This document shows positions 56,995-64,000 of a stretch of DNA of 64,000 bases, one piece after another. Source of the stretch: Kitasatospora sp. NBC_01246 (GTDB lineage Bacteria; Actinomycetota; Actinomycetes; Streptomycetales; Streptomycetaceae). A program made the position numbers and the translations under genes. The stretch is from contig NZ_CP108484.1 of the NCBI RefSeq assembly GCF_036226505.1, positions 7,192,001 to 7,256,000 of the forward strand, given 5' to 3'. The notes under the pieces were generated by a model. That model made no database searches and was not told the DNA's origin. It saw only the letters and a list, made by a program, of their open reading frames with translations. Numbering within the stretch: position 1 is the stretch's first letter; each line of letters starts with the position of its first letter.

Positions 56995-58503
56995 ATGTTC
57001 GAGCCAGTGATAGCACCCAGTGCCAGCCTCCTCGGCCTCCTTCAGCGAGGCCGCGGTGACGGGCAGCTCCACGCGCTGGCCGCCGACCGTACCGACGCCA
57101 TCGCCGCGCTCCAGGAGTGCGTCACCAGGGACCCGAGAGCCGACTGGCAGGTCGAGAACCGCTCCCTCTACTACGCGCGCCTCTACATGGAACTGGAGGC
57201 GCCGCTCGACGGCATCGAGGACCACCTCCACGACCCGGAGGACCTCCTCGACGACGACGAGTACCGCACCGGTCTCGCCCTGTCCGTCCTGGGCCACCTC
57301 GCCGCGTACGGCCGGCGCGACGCGCTGCTGATGCTGCGCGAGTACGCCGCCACCGGCACCAACTGGGCCTGGGCGCTGGACGAGCTCGCGCTGCGCGACG
57401 ACGACCGCGGCCTGCTGCTGCTCGGTACCGCGGTGCTGGACCGGTTCCCGCCGGGCCCCGAGGGCGACGCCGAGCTGCGTGAGTTCATCCGCGGCGCGTA
57501 CGAGCCACGGCCGTGGCGGCTCTGGGCGGCCTACCACCCGCGGGTCGCGGCGGCGAGCGAGCAGTCCCCGTTCGACCTCTGGCAGCGCCAGGTGAACCGC
57601 ACCGGCGTGACCCCGGGCTGGTCCACCGCCGACGTGCTCGTCTGGGCCGACCAGGGCGAGCTCGGCGGCCTCGGCGCCGCCGCCTTCGCCGGCCGGCCCG
57701 AGCGCCCGGAGCCCGCCCGCGACGGCGGTGATCCCGCCGGCCCCGATGCCGTGGACCGCAGGGCCGCCGCCGCCGCCCGCTGCCTGGCCGCCGTGGTCCG
57801 CCCCGAGGACCGCCCCGCCGTGCTGGAGGCCGCGCGGAACGGACTGCCCGGTGCCCGCCGGGCCGCCCTGCGCTACCTGGTCGACCAGCGGGACCCGGCC
57901 GCCGCCGGCCTGATCGAGGCCGCCGCCGCCGATGTCGATGACCGGACGGTGCGCGCCGCCCTGGAACTGATCGGCCGGATGCGCGGCCCCGAGGCGCTGG
58001 CCCACGCCCGCCGCTGGGCCGACCCGGCCACCGGCGGCGCGGACAGCGCCCTCGGCGAGGCCGCCGTCCAACTGCTCGCCGACGCCGGGGAGCCCGGCGA
58101 CGCGGCGCTCGTGGTGGCCGGGCTGCGCCGCTGGATCTCGGTCCGCGGGGTCGGCGGCCCCGGGCTCGGGTCGCTGGTCGACGGTGCGGGGCGGCTTGCC
58201 GCCGCCGAGGCCGTCCCCGTCCTGCGCCACATCTACGGCGAGGCCGCCTCCTCCGAGCTGCGCGGCCGGGCCGCCCGCGCGCTCGCCGCGACCGACGTGG
58301 CCTTTCCCGAGGGCCCGGCCGTCGAGTGCCTCTGGGACTGCGAGGAATCCACCCGTGAGCTCGCCGCGAGGCACGTCGCCACCACCGGCGACGCCCGCGT
58401 GCTGGAGCGCCTGCGCCGCCTCGCGGCCGACCCGGCCGAGGAGGCCGAGGTCCACGCCGCCGTGCGCGGCCGGCTGACCGCCGCCCGCGAGCGAAGTCGG
58501 TAG
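56995..58503 (+). CDS. HEAT-repeat-like helical protein
   Basis: 502 residues from the ATG at 56995 (MFEPVIAPSASLLGLLQRGRGDG), which matches the conserved N-terminus I recall in streptomycete homologues; a longer open frame upstream is not protein-like. Conserved segments include DWQVENRSLYYARLYMELEAPLDGIEDHLHDPEDLLDDDEYRTGLALSVLGHLAAYGRRDAL and ANWAWALDELALRDDD-like. The second half is Ala-rich helical repeats (GARRAALRYLVDQRDPAAAGLIEAAAA, ELRGRAARALAATDVAFPEG). Such alpha-solenoids are protein-interaction scaffolds. Function is not known. Confidence 0.82.
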   Translation: MFEPVIAPSASLLGLLQRGRGDGQLHALAADRTDAIAALQECVTRDPRADWQVENRSLYYARLYMELEAPLDGIEDHLHDPEDLLDDDEYRTGLALSVLGHLAAYGRRDALLMLREYAATGTNWAWALDELALRDDDRGLLLLGTAVLDRFPPGPEGDAELREFIRGAYEPRPWRLWAAYHPRVAAASEQSPFDLWQRQVNRTGVTPGWSTADVLVWADQGELGGLGAAAFAGRPERPEPARDGGDPAGPDAVDRRAAAAARCLAAVVRPEDRPAVLEAARNGLPGARRAALRYLVDQRDPAAAGLIEAAAADVDDRTVRAALELIGRMRGPEALAHARRWADPATGGADSALGEAAVQLLADAGEPGDAALVVAGLRRWISVRGVGGPGLGSLVDGAGRLAAAEAVPVLRHIYGEAASSELRGRAARALAATDVAFPEGPAVECLWDCEESTRELAARHVATTGDARVLERLRRLAADPAEEAEVHAAVRGRLTAARERSR

Positions 58504-58539
58504 GACCCCCCGACACCACACCCGGGGCGACACCCCGAT

Positions 58540-58603
58540 CCCGGGTACGACGAAGCGGGCCGGGCACCAGATCAGGTGCCCGGCCCGCTTCGTCGTACCC
58601 GGG
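58540..58603. terminator. Bidirectional terminator with 29-bp perfect stem
   Basis: 58540-58568 pairs perfectly with 58575-58603 around the 6-nt loop AGATCA. It separates the convergent HEAT-repeat gene (stop at 58503) and uppP (stop at 58626). One of the longest perfect stems in the window. Confidence 0.85.
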
Positions 58604-58625
58604 AGGTCCTCGGTGGAACCGCGTT

Positions 58626-59471
58626 CTACTTCACCACGCCGGCGTCGGCCGCCAGGGTGCCGGTGCTGACCAGGACGATGATCAGAATGCCCAGTGCCAC
58701 CCGGTACACCACGAACGGCATGAAGCTGTTGTTCGAGATGTACTTCAGGAACCACGCGATCGCCGCGTAGCCGACCGCGAAGGCGATCAGGGTGGCCAGG
58801 ATGGTCGGCCCCCAGGCCGGTGAGGGGCCCTCGCCGATCTTGGTCAGCTCCAGCAGGCCGGAGGCCAGCACGGCCGGGATGGCGAGCAGGAACGAGTACC
58901 GGGCGGCCGCCTCGCGACTGTAGCCGAGCAGCAGCCCAGCGCTGATGGTGCCGCCGGAGCGGGAGACGCCGGGGATCAGCGCGAGTGCCTGCGCCATGCC
59001 GTAGGCGGCGGCGTGCGGCAGGGTCAGGTCGGTGATCGGCTTGGCGTGCCGGACGGCCCGGGTCCGGTCGGCCACCGCCAGGATCAGACCGAAGACGATC
59101 AGCGTGGTGCCGATGATCCGCAGGTCGCGGAGGTTGGTCTCGATGGTGTCCTGGAACAGCTTGCCGAGGATGCCGATCGGCAGTGTGCCGATGATCACGA
59201 ACCAGCCCATCCGGGCGTCCTGGTGCGAGCGCAGCGCCGGGCGGAACAGCGAGAGCGTCCAGGTCTTCACGATCGAGGCGATGTCCCGGCGGAAGTAGAT
59301 CAGCACGGCGGACTCGGTGCCGAGCTGGGTCACGGCGGTGAACGCCGCACCCGGGTCGTCCCAGCCCAGCAGGGCCGAGAAGACCCGCAGGTGGGCACTG
59401 GAGGAGATCGGCAGGAACTCGGTGAGCCCCTGGATCAGGCCGAGGACGGCTCCGTGGAACCAGTCGATCAC
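58626..59471 (-). CDS. uppP: Undecaprenyl-diphosphatase UppP (BacA)
   Basis: 281 residues from a GTG at 59471 that begins DWFHGAVLGLIQGLTEFLPISSSAHL, the family signature. The second signature is AQALALIPGVSRSGGTISAGLLLGYSREAAARYSFLLAIPAVL. Seven to eight membrane helices. It dephosphorylates undecaprenyl pyrophosphate, recycling the lipid carrier for peptidoglycan and for the surface glycan made by the polysaccharide locus; it also gives bacitracin tolerance. Two near-identical palindromes lie upstream of its start. Confidence 0.95.
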   Translation of the reverse strand: MIDWFHGAVLGLIQGLTEFLPISSSAHLRVFSALLGWDDPGAAFTAVTQLGTESAVLIYFRRDIASIVKTWTLSLFRPALRSHQDARMGWFVIIGTLPIGILGKLFQDTIETNLRDLRIIGTTLIVFGLILAVADRTRAVRHAKPITDLTLPHAAAYGMAQALALIPGVSRSGGTISAGLLLGYSREAAARYSFLLAIPAVLASGLLELTKIGEGPSPAWGPTILATLIAFAVGYAAIAWFLKYISNNSFMPFVVYRVALGILIIVLVSTGTLAADAGVVK

Positions 59472-59536
59472 CGGACACCCGCCCGGGGTATCCGTCGCTC
59501 GATGAGCATCAGCGGTCCTTGTAGGTCGGTGCGGGA

Positions 59537-59576
59537 GCATGCCGTCGGCATGCACGGGGCACATGCCGATGGCATG
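59537..59576. promoter_or_regulatory. Twin palindromes (G)CATGCC-N3-GGCATG(C) upstream of uppP
   Basis: Two palindromes, GCATGCC-GTC-GGCATGC (59537-59553) and CATGCC-GAT-GGCATG (59562-59576), centred 24 bp apart, 66-106 bp before the uppP start. Tandem spacing close to two helical turns fits cooperative binding of a dimeric regulator. Confidence 0.6.
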
Positions 59577-59706
59577 CGAACCGCCGGGTCCGCCCGGCGC
59601 TCGGGCTGCGCGGGCCCGGCGCGCGCCTGATGCTACGCGGTGAAGGTGACAGCCTCGCTTCCGCCCCCGTTCCGGCCTGCCCGGTGAGAAGGCGGCCCGG
59701 CTCCGC

Positions 59707-60402
59707 TCAGCGCGGGACGGGGCGGGCCCGGACCCAGGTCCGGTCCTCGGTCAGGTGGGCGTCCACGGCCAGCCCCGCCTCGGCCAGGGCCCGCTCGAAC
59801 GCGGCGGTGTCGAGCGGGCGGGACAGGAAGGTCTGGGTCCAGCGCGCGTCCGGGAACTCGTACTCGACGTGCACCGAGTTCACGCCGTCCCCGACCGGGG
59901 TGACCGACGCCACCCGCACCAGCCCGTCCCGGCCCAGCGGACGCTCGCGCGGCACGTCGCGCATCCAGTCCTCGCCCTCGCGCTGCAGCAGCACCAGGCC
60001 GTCGTCCGCGACGTGCCGCCGGCAGGTGTCCAGCAGCCCGCGCCGGACGGCCGGGTCGCCGGCGTGCACCAGGAAGGAGGCGAGCAGGACGACGTCGAAC
60101 CGCTCGTCGAGGTCCAGCCGCTCGATCGGGCTGCGCACCGTCCGGGCGCCCCGGACCCGGGCCAGCATCTCGGCGGACTCGTCCACGGCCGTCACCGTGA
60201 AGCCGAGGTCGAGCAGGGGGTGGGTCATCCGGCCCACCCCGCAGCCCAGCTCCAGGATGCGGGCTCCGGCGGGGACCGCCTTCCTGATCACCTCGGGCTC
60301 GCCGTTCAGCGGCAGCCGCTCGTACATCTCCACCGCGCACCCGTCCGGGGTGATCGGGCCCGGTCCGGTTCCCTCGTACCCGTTGCGTCGTTCATCGGCC
60401 AT
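59707..60402 (-). CDS. SAM-dependent methyltransferase (class I)
   Basis: 231 residues from ATG at 60402 with GGGACG upstream. SAM-binding motif I ILELGCGVGRMTHPLLDLGF, acidic residue in VTAVDESAEML, and post-motif ERFDVVLLASFLVHAGD. The remainder contains VHVEYEFPDARWTQTFLSRPLD, as in actinomycete class I small-molecule methyltransferases. Substrate unknown. Its upstream gap of 138 bp with the divergent DUF4396 gene holds the metal-type operator. Confidence 0.88.
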   Translation of the reverse strand: MADERRNGYEGTGPGPITPDGCAVEMYERLPLNGEPEVIRKAVPAGARILELGCGVGRMTHPLLDLGFTVTAVDESAEMLARVRGARTVRSPIERLDLDERFDVVLLASFLVHAGDPAVRRGLLDTCRRHVADDGLVLLQREGEDWMRDVPRERPLGRDGLVRVASVTPVGDGVNSVHVEYEFPDARWTQTFLSRPLDTAAFERALAEAGLAVDAHLTEDRTWVRARPVPR

Positions 60403-60470
60403 GCGTCCCATCGGAGCACGGGCGGGCCGGAGGGGGAAGAGGGCGACGCGGTGCCCGGACTGCTTGCTCG

Positions 60471-60487
60471 ATACCCCTGGGGGGTAT
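60471..60487. promoter_or_regulatory. CsoR-type copper operator ATACCCC-TGG-GGGGTAT
   Basis: Perfect 7-bp arms around TGG (60471-60477/60481-60487). This is the same layout as known CsoR/RicR boxes (ATACCC-rich dyads with a G/C centre). It overlaps a -35/-10 region, since TATATG follows at 60485-60490. The DUF4396 ATG is 54 bp downstream. Confidence 0.75.
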
Positions 60488-60540
60488 ATGTTCGAGGACG
60501 ACGAGCCGAGAGGCACGGCACGGAGCAAGCGGAGGACGAC

Positions 60541-61104
60541 ATGGCGCATCCCGCACAGCACGAGCACGGACACCTGCACCAGCACGCCGAGCACGGCCAC
60601 GAGGCGCACGCCGGCCACGCCGGTCACGGCCGCCACGGTGGTCACGGTGGTCACGGCGACGGTGGGGCGAGCTGGCGGACCGCCGCCCAGGCGACCCTGC
60701 ACTGCCTCACCGGCTGCGCCATCGGCGAGATCCTGGGCATGGTCCTCGGCACCGCCTTCGGCCTGCACAACGGTGCGACCGTGGTGCTCTCGGTGCTGCT
60801 GGCCTTCGTCTTCGGCTACGCCCTGACCATGCGCGGTGTGCTGAAGGCCGGGCTGGACGTCCGCGCCGCCGTCAAGGTCGCGCTGGCCGCCGACACCGTG
60901 TCGATCCTGGTCATGGAGCTGATCGACAACACCGTGATGGTCACCGTGCCGGGGGCGATGGACGCGGGCCTCGGCGACGCGCTGTTCTGGGTCGCGCTGG
61001 CGGGCTCGCTCGCCCTCGCGTTCACCCTGACCGTGCCGGTCAACAAGTGGATGATCGGCCGGGGCCGCGGCCACGCGGTCGTCCACGCCCACCACCAGCA
61101 CTGA
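60541..61104 (+). CDS. DUF4396 membrane protein with His-rich N-terminus
   Basis: 187 residues from an ATG with GGAGGACGAC upstream. Residues 1-42 are extremely His-rich (HEHGHLHQHAEHGHEAHAGH and similar), a likely metal-binding tail. Then WRTAAQATLHCLTGCAIGEILGMVLGTAFGL introduces a DUF4396 domain with four TM helices; conserved charged/Asn residues include DTVSILVMELIDNTVM. The Cys-x2-Gly-Cys in LHCLTGCAIGE is notable. The C-terminus again is His-rich (HAVVHAHHQH). With the CsoR-type operator, a copper-linked membrane role is inferred. Confidence 0.85.
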   Translation: MAHPAQHEHGHLHQHAEHGHEAHAGHAGHGRHGGHGGHGDGGASWRTAAQATLHCLTGCAIGEILGMVLGTAFGLHNGATVVLSVLLAFVFGYALTMRGVLKAGLDVRAAVKVALAADTVSILVMELIDNTVMVTVPGAMDAGLGDALFWVALAGSLALAFTLTVPVNKWMIGRGRGHAVVHAHHQH

Positions 61105-61118
61105 CCACGAGCGGGTTC

Positions 61119-61154
61119 GCCCCCGTCTCCCGGGTTCGGCCGGGAGACGGGGGC
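61119..61154. terminator. Hairpin terminator between DUF4396 and PadR genes
   Basis: Perfect 15-bp stem GCCCCCGTCTCCCGG (61119-61133)/CCGGGAGACGGGGGC (61140-61154) with loop GTTCGG, between convergent stops at 61104 and 61169. Confidence 0.75.
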
Positions 61155-61168
61155 CGCGGTGTCCCGGG

Positions 61169-61699
61169 TCAGGCCCGGTCGAGGGCGGTCAGGGTCTCGC
61201 GCAGCCAGGCCAGCTCGGCCTCCGTGGTGGCGCGGGCGATCAGCAGCATCCCGCGTCGGAACGGGTCGCCGAACTCCTCGGCGCCCACCGGGCGGGCGCC
61301 GTCGTAGAAGAAGCTGGCCGGCTCGCTGAGGAAGGCGAGCCGGCGGCGCAGCACGGCGGCCTGTGCCCGCGGGTCGTCGTCGAGGTGGCGCAGGAAGGCC
61401 AGCACGGTGAACCAGCGGTTCTCGTCGCTGATGTCCAGGTCCTCCGGGGTGCGGAGCCGGTCGAGCAGCGCGGTCCGGCCGGCCTCGGTGAGGTGGAGGG
61501 TGTGCCGGGGCGCCGCCGCCGTACCCGGCTCGGTCGTACGGACCAGCAGGTCGTCGGCCTCCAGGCGTTTGATCGCCGGGTAGAGCGTGCCGTCGCTGAT
61601 CGGCCGGACGTGTCCGGTGAGTGCGGCGAGATGGCGGCGCAGCTCATAGCCGTGCAGTGGCCGGTCGCGGAGGAACCCGAGGATCGCGAGCTTCAGCAT
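61169..61699 (-). CDS. PadR family transcriptional regulator
   Basis: 176 residues. The winged-helix domain starts MLKLAILGFLRDRPLHGYELRRHLAAL and continues ISDGTLYPAIKRLEADDLLVR, the PadR signature. The C-terminal VirR/PadR-type helical part (WFTVLAFLRHL ... EAELAWLRETLTALDRA) is present. It is divergent from an alpha/beta hydrolase gene, with a perfect palindrome in the gap. It probably controls that hydrolase and itself. Confidence 0.9.
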   Translation of the reverse strand: MLKLAILGFLRDRPLHGYELRRHLAALTGHVRPISDGTLYPAIKRLEADDLLVRTTEPGTAAAPRHTLHLTEAGRTALLDRLRTPEDLDISDENRWFTVLAFLRHLDDDPRAQAAVLRRRLAFLSEPASFFYDGARPVGAEEFGDPFRRGMLLIARATTEAELAWLRETLTALDRA

Positions 61700-61742
61700 G
61701 GGGCCACTCTCTCAGATCGGGCTGCGTTGACTCGCTGTCGCT

Positions 61743-61762
61743 ATACCTCGCTGCCGAGGTAT
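61743..61762. promoter_or_regulatory. Palindrome ATACCTCG-CTGC-CGAGGTAT, candidate PadR operator
   Basis: Perfect 8-bp arms with a 4-bp spacer in the PadR-hydrolase divergent gap. The A/T-ended half-site is typical for winged-helix repressors. A possible TATGGT -10 lies at its right edge. Confidence 0.65.
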
Positions 61763-61868
61763 GGTCCTTCCGTCGCGGTGATCCGCGGCGCCCCGCCGGC
61801 CGGGCGTCCGGCCCCGCGTCAGCCCTGCTTCAGCCCTGCTCTGCCCTGCCCCGAGAAGGAGTACGACC

Positions 61869-62639
61869 ATGCGCCAGGCCATCGTCACCCCGAGCGAGGA
61901 CCGGATCCGCTGGGTGGAGGTGCCCGGTGCCGAGCCGGCCCGGGTCTATCTGCACGGCCTCGGAGCCAGCTCGCCCGTCTACTTCGCCGGTGCGGCGGCC
62001 CACCCGCTGCTGGCCGGGCGCCGCTCGCTCCTGCTGGACCTACTGGGCTTCGGCATCAGCGACCGGCCCACCGACTTCCCGTACACGCTGGAGGCCCACG
62101 CCGACGCGGTGGCGGCGGCGCTCGACGAGGCCGGGCTGGTGGAGGTCGAGCTGGTCGGGCACAGCATGGGCGGCGCGGTGGCGATCGTCCTCGCCCACCG
62201 GCACCCCCGGCTGGTCGCGAACCTCCTCCTGGTCGACGCCAACCTCGATCCGATCACGCCGGTCCGCCGCCCGGGCAGCAGCGGGATCGCGACCTTCAGC
62301 GAGGAGGAGTTCCTGGCCGGCGGCCGGGAGGAGGTGCGGAGGTGGGTCGGGCCGCTCTGGTGGTCCACGATGCGGCTGGCCGGTCCCGAGGCCCTCCACC
62401 GCAGCGCCGTCCACACCGCCCGGGGCACCGTGCCGACCATGCGCGAGATCCTGCTGGACCTGGAGATCCCCAGGACGTTCCTCCACCCGCAGGCCGACGG
62501 CGAGCTGCCGGGGGCGGAGCGGCTGCGGGCGTCGGGGGTCGAGGTGGTGGCGGTCCCGGACTGCGGCCACAACATCATGTTCGACAACCTGGACGGGTTC
62601 GCCGCGATCGCCGCCACCGCGCTGGCCCGTCGAGCCTGA
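61869..62639 (+). CDS. Alpha/beta hydrolase (likely esterase/C-C hydrolase type)
   Basis: 256 residues from an ATG with GAGAAGGAGTACGACC upstream. The oxyanion segment VYLHGLGASSPVYF and the nucleophile elbow GHSMGGAVAIVLAHRHP are clear, and the C-terminal catalytic His lies in CGHNIMFDN (after DGELPGAERLRASGVEVVAVPDC). Function may be esterase or haloalkane/epoxide-like; not predictable. Divergent from the PadR regulator. Confidence 0.88.
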   Translation: MRQAIVTPSEDRIRWVEVPGAEPARVYLHGLGASSPVYFAGAAAHPLLAGRRSLLLDLLGFGISDRPTDFPYTLEAHADAVAAALDEAGLVEVELVGHSMGGAVAIVLAHRHPRLVANLLLVDANLDPITPVRRPGSSGIATFSEEEFLAGGREEVRRWVGPLWWSTMRLAGPEALHRSAVHTARGTVPTMREILLDLEIPRTFLHPQADGELPGAERLRASGVEVVAVPDCGHNIMFDNLDGFAAIAATALARRA

Positions 62640-62659
62640 GGCCGCCCTGCCCTGTCCTG

Positions 62660-62954
62660 CCCCTTCGCCGGGTGGCCGCGCGCCCTGGCCGGCGATCGAT
62701 CCGAAACCGCTCGCCGGAGACCCGGGCTTCGAGCTGCTGCCGGCCCTCCGCGACCGCCGGGCAAGCCTCGCCGCCACCGCCGACCTCTCGCGCGTCCTGC
62801 ACCGCCGACTCGACGCGATGACCGATGCCCGTGCAACGCCCGGACCCTCGCCCGTGTCCTCCGGAACGCGCTCCGGGAGGTCGAGGAGGCAGCTGCTGAC
62901 CCCCACTCAAAGCGCTTTCTCCGACGCCTCGTTGACCAGGTGGTCCCGAGGTGA
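62660..62954 (+). pseudogene. Decayed C-terminal fragment of an aminoglycoside/hydroxyurea-type antibiotic kinase
   Basis: The frame at about 62686-62830 translates to WPAIDPKPLAGDPGFELLPALRDRRASL and on to LSRVLHRRLDAMTDA, matching the end of streptomycete antibiotic kinases (WLAIDPKPLVGDPAFD-type). After an apparent frameshift near 62828, the other frame gives CNARTLARVLRNALREVEEAA and ends at a TGA (62952-62954), matching the family C-terminal TLARxLxNALxxxE motif. No N-terminal part precedes it; the hydrolase gene ends 20 bp before. It is a remnant of a deleted gene. Confidence 0.65.
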
Positions 62955-63007
62955 AGGGCGCTGCCCGGGGTCAGTAGGATCCACCCGTCCCAGGGGAGGA
63001 GACGGGT

Positions 63008-63337
63008 GTGGGTGCCGACTGGTGCGAGCGGTGCGAGATGTCGTGGTGCGATTGCCCGGCCGACGGGTCGGTGCCGCGACTCGACCGTGCGATGGCGGTG
63101 CTGGGTGCCACCTGGGCGGGCTGGCCGACCGGGGCGACGGCCATCGTCTCGCCCACCGGCTACGCCCATCTGCCGGGGTGCTTCCATCTCACGGAGAGCG
63201 TCCTCGCCGCGCCCCGGTACGGCTGGGTGACCGAGCCGGTGTCCGGCCACCACGTCACCCGTGCGCAGCCCCTGCGGGCCACTGCGGGCAACCGCGACCG
63301 GATCGCCACCAAGTCCTGCCCGACCTGCTTCGAGTGA
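63008..63337 (+). CDS. Small Cys-rich hypothetical protein
   Basis: 109 residues from a GTG with GGAGGAGACGG upstream. N-terminal cysteines WCERCEMSWCDCPADG and a C-terminal CPTC give up to six Cys, probably a zinc or Fe-S site. No TM or signal. The middle (LGATWAGWPTGATAIVSPTGYAHLPGCFHLTESV) is globular. I do not recognise a family. Confidence 0.65.
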   Translation: MGADWCERCEMSWCDCPADGSVPRLDRAMAVLGATWAGWPTGATAIVSPTGYAHLPGCFHLTESVLAAPRYGWVTEPVSGHHVTRAQPLRATAGNRDRIATKSCPTCFE

Positions 63338-63380
63338 GCCGCCCGGGGGTGGGCGCCGGGCCCTGTCGACGGCCCCGCGC

Positions 63381-64000
63381 TCACCCCCGCAGCAGGACGA
63401 ACCGCAGCGGCGTCCCCGGGCGGGCCTGGGCGGCCGCGGCGAGGTCCGCGGGCGGCACGACGCCCACGACGGGGTAGCCGCCGGTGGTGGGGTGGTCGGC
63501 CAGGAAGACCACCGGCCGTCCGTCCGGCGGGATCTGGACGGCGCCCAGCACCATGCCCTCGCTGGGCAGTTCACCGCTGACGGCCCGGCCGACCGGCGGG
63601 CCGTCGGTGCGCAGCGCGATCCGGTTGCTCGCCGCCGCCACCCGGTACCGGTCGCGGGCCAGCCGGGCGACCGCGTCCGGTGCGAACCAGTCGGCACGCG
63701 GCCCCGGCCGCAGCCGCAGCACCAGCTCGGTCGGGGGAGCGGGCAGGGGCACCAGGTCGGGCGCGGGCCGGTGGGGCGGGGGAGGCCCGACCGGCAGCAC
63801 GTCGCCGACGGCCAGCGGAGCGGGGCCCAGCCCCGAGAGCAGGTCGGCCGAGCGGCTGCCGAGCACCGGGGGCACCGCGATCCCGCCCGCCACCGCGAGG
63901 TAGCCCCGTACGCCGTGGGTGGCGGCGCCGACCTCCACCAGGGCGCCGTCGGGGACGACGACGGGCGCGCCCCAGGCGGCGGGCCGCCCGTCCACCAGGA
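63381..64000 (-). CDS. pxpC: 5-oxoprolinase subunit C / biotin-dependent carboxyltransferase family (PxpC/KipA-like), N-terminus outside window
   Basis: The gene runs leftward; the open frame continues beyond the right edge, so the N-terminal part is missing. About 206 residues are seen: VDGRPAAWGAPVVVPDGALVEVGAATHGVRGYLAVAGGIAVPPVLGSRSADLLSGLG, and the C-terminal region with GAVQIPPDGRPVVFLADHPTTGGYPVVGVVPPADL. These match the KipA/PxpC family, which with PxpA/B opens 5-oxoproline. Whether PxpB adjoins is not visible. The stop lies close to the preceding gene's end, with a GGGGGTG/CACCCCC pair (63344-63351/63382-63389) in between. Confidence 0.88.
   Translation of the reverse strand, partial: LVDGRPAAWGAPVVVPDGALVEVGAATHGVRGYLAVAGGIAVPPVLGSRSADLLSGLGPAPLAVGDVLPVGPPPPHRPAPDLVPLPAPPTELVLRLRPGPRADWFAPDAVARLARDRYRVAAASNRIALRTDGPPVGRAVSGELPSEGMVLGAVQIPPDGRPVVFLADHPTTGGYPVVGVVPPADLAAAAQARPGTPLRFVLLRG

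Overview
The window is about 74% G+C, codes densely on both strands, has almost no non-G/C third positions, and I found no in-frame TTA codon in the recognised genes. The gene content is typical of a filamentous actinomycete of the Streptomycetaceae (Streptomyces/Kitasatospora): an NsdB-like developmental regulator, a DUF6643 protein, DUF397, mycothiol-dependent isomerase, a PucR regulator, a CBM2/FN3/GH18 chitinase with the classical streptomycete chi promoter repeats, and a streptomycete sulfur-type leader peptide. It reads as chromosomal DNA. I saw no tRNA, rRNA, CRISPR array, transposase or integrase.

Layout. 1-9.5 kb: end of a geranylgeranyl-reductase-like gene, a secreted chitinase, an ArsR-type regulator divergent from an MFS pump, RidA, an ATP-grasp protein, an enoyl-CoA hydratase, a mycothiol-dependent isomerase and a hexapeptide acyltransferase. 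9.5-17.5 kb: PucR regulator divergent from a secreted lipase, HutD, an MFS pump divergent from a ROK regulator, a PLP-dependent cysteine-synthase-like enzyme and a TetR regulator. 17.5-23.1 kb: a beta-helix protein fused to a CbxX-type AAA+ ATPase, a MOSC protein, a Q/G-rich DUF6643 protein and an MscL channel with a C-terminal Cys4 knuckle. 23.2-48.7 kb: a large, mosaic surface-polysaccharide locus. A leftward operon holds a Wzz/tyrosine-kinase-like protein, a glycosyltransferase, GNAT, a polymerase-like membrane protein and a DegT aminotransferase. A rightward block holds a glycosyltransferase, a DsbA-like protein, a Wzm/Wzt ABC exporter and a glycosyltransferase. A second rightward block holds a polysaccharide deacetylase, glycosyltransferase, initiating sugar-phosphate transferase and PglD-like acetyltransferase. 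Further glycosyltransferases, a second deacetylase, a MurI paralogue and a UDP-sugar epimerase are scattered among them. 48.8-58.5 kb: orphan DhaM, DUF397, a 770-bp gene-poor stretch, a conserved hypothetical, a leader peptide with an acyl-CoA-dehydrogenase-fold enzyme, a phosphotransferase divergent from an nsdB-like gene, a PAS protein and a HEAT-repeat protein. 58.6-64 kb: UppP, a methyltransferase, a His-rich DUF4396 membrane protein behind a CsoR-type copper operator, PadR/hydrolase, a decayed antibiotic-kinase gene, a small Cys-rich protein and the end of a 5-oxoprolinase subunit C.

How genes may work together. The polysaccharide locus contains initiation (sugar transferase), nucleotide-sugar tailoring (epimerase, aminotransferase, acetyltransferase), chain extension (six or seven glycosyltransferases), deacetylation, ABC export and Wzz-type control. 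UppP at 59 kb recycles the same lipid carrier. The Wzz/kinase protein has lost the Walker A lysine and any tyrosine tail, and the DsbA-like protein has lost its second active-site cysteine, so both look like re-purposed family members. The regulatory predictions with the most sequence support are the chitinase promoter repeats, the copper-type operator before the DUF4396 gene, and the leader peptide with an adjacent hairpin before the acyl-CoA-dehydrogenase-like gene. Several genes have a TANNNT-like -10 box 6-8 bp before the start codon and are probably leaderless. Many convergent gene pairs are separated by long perfect hairpins.
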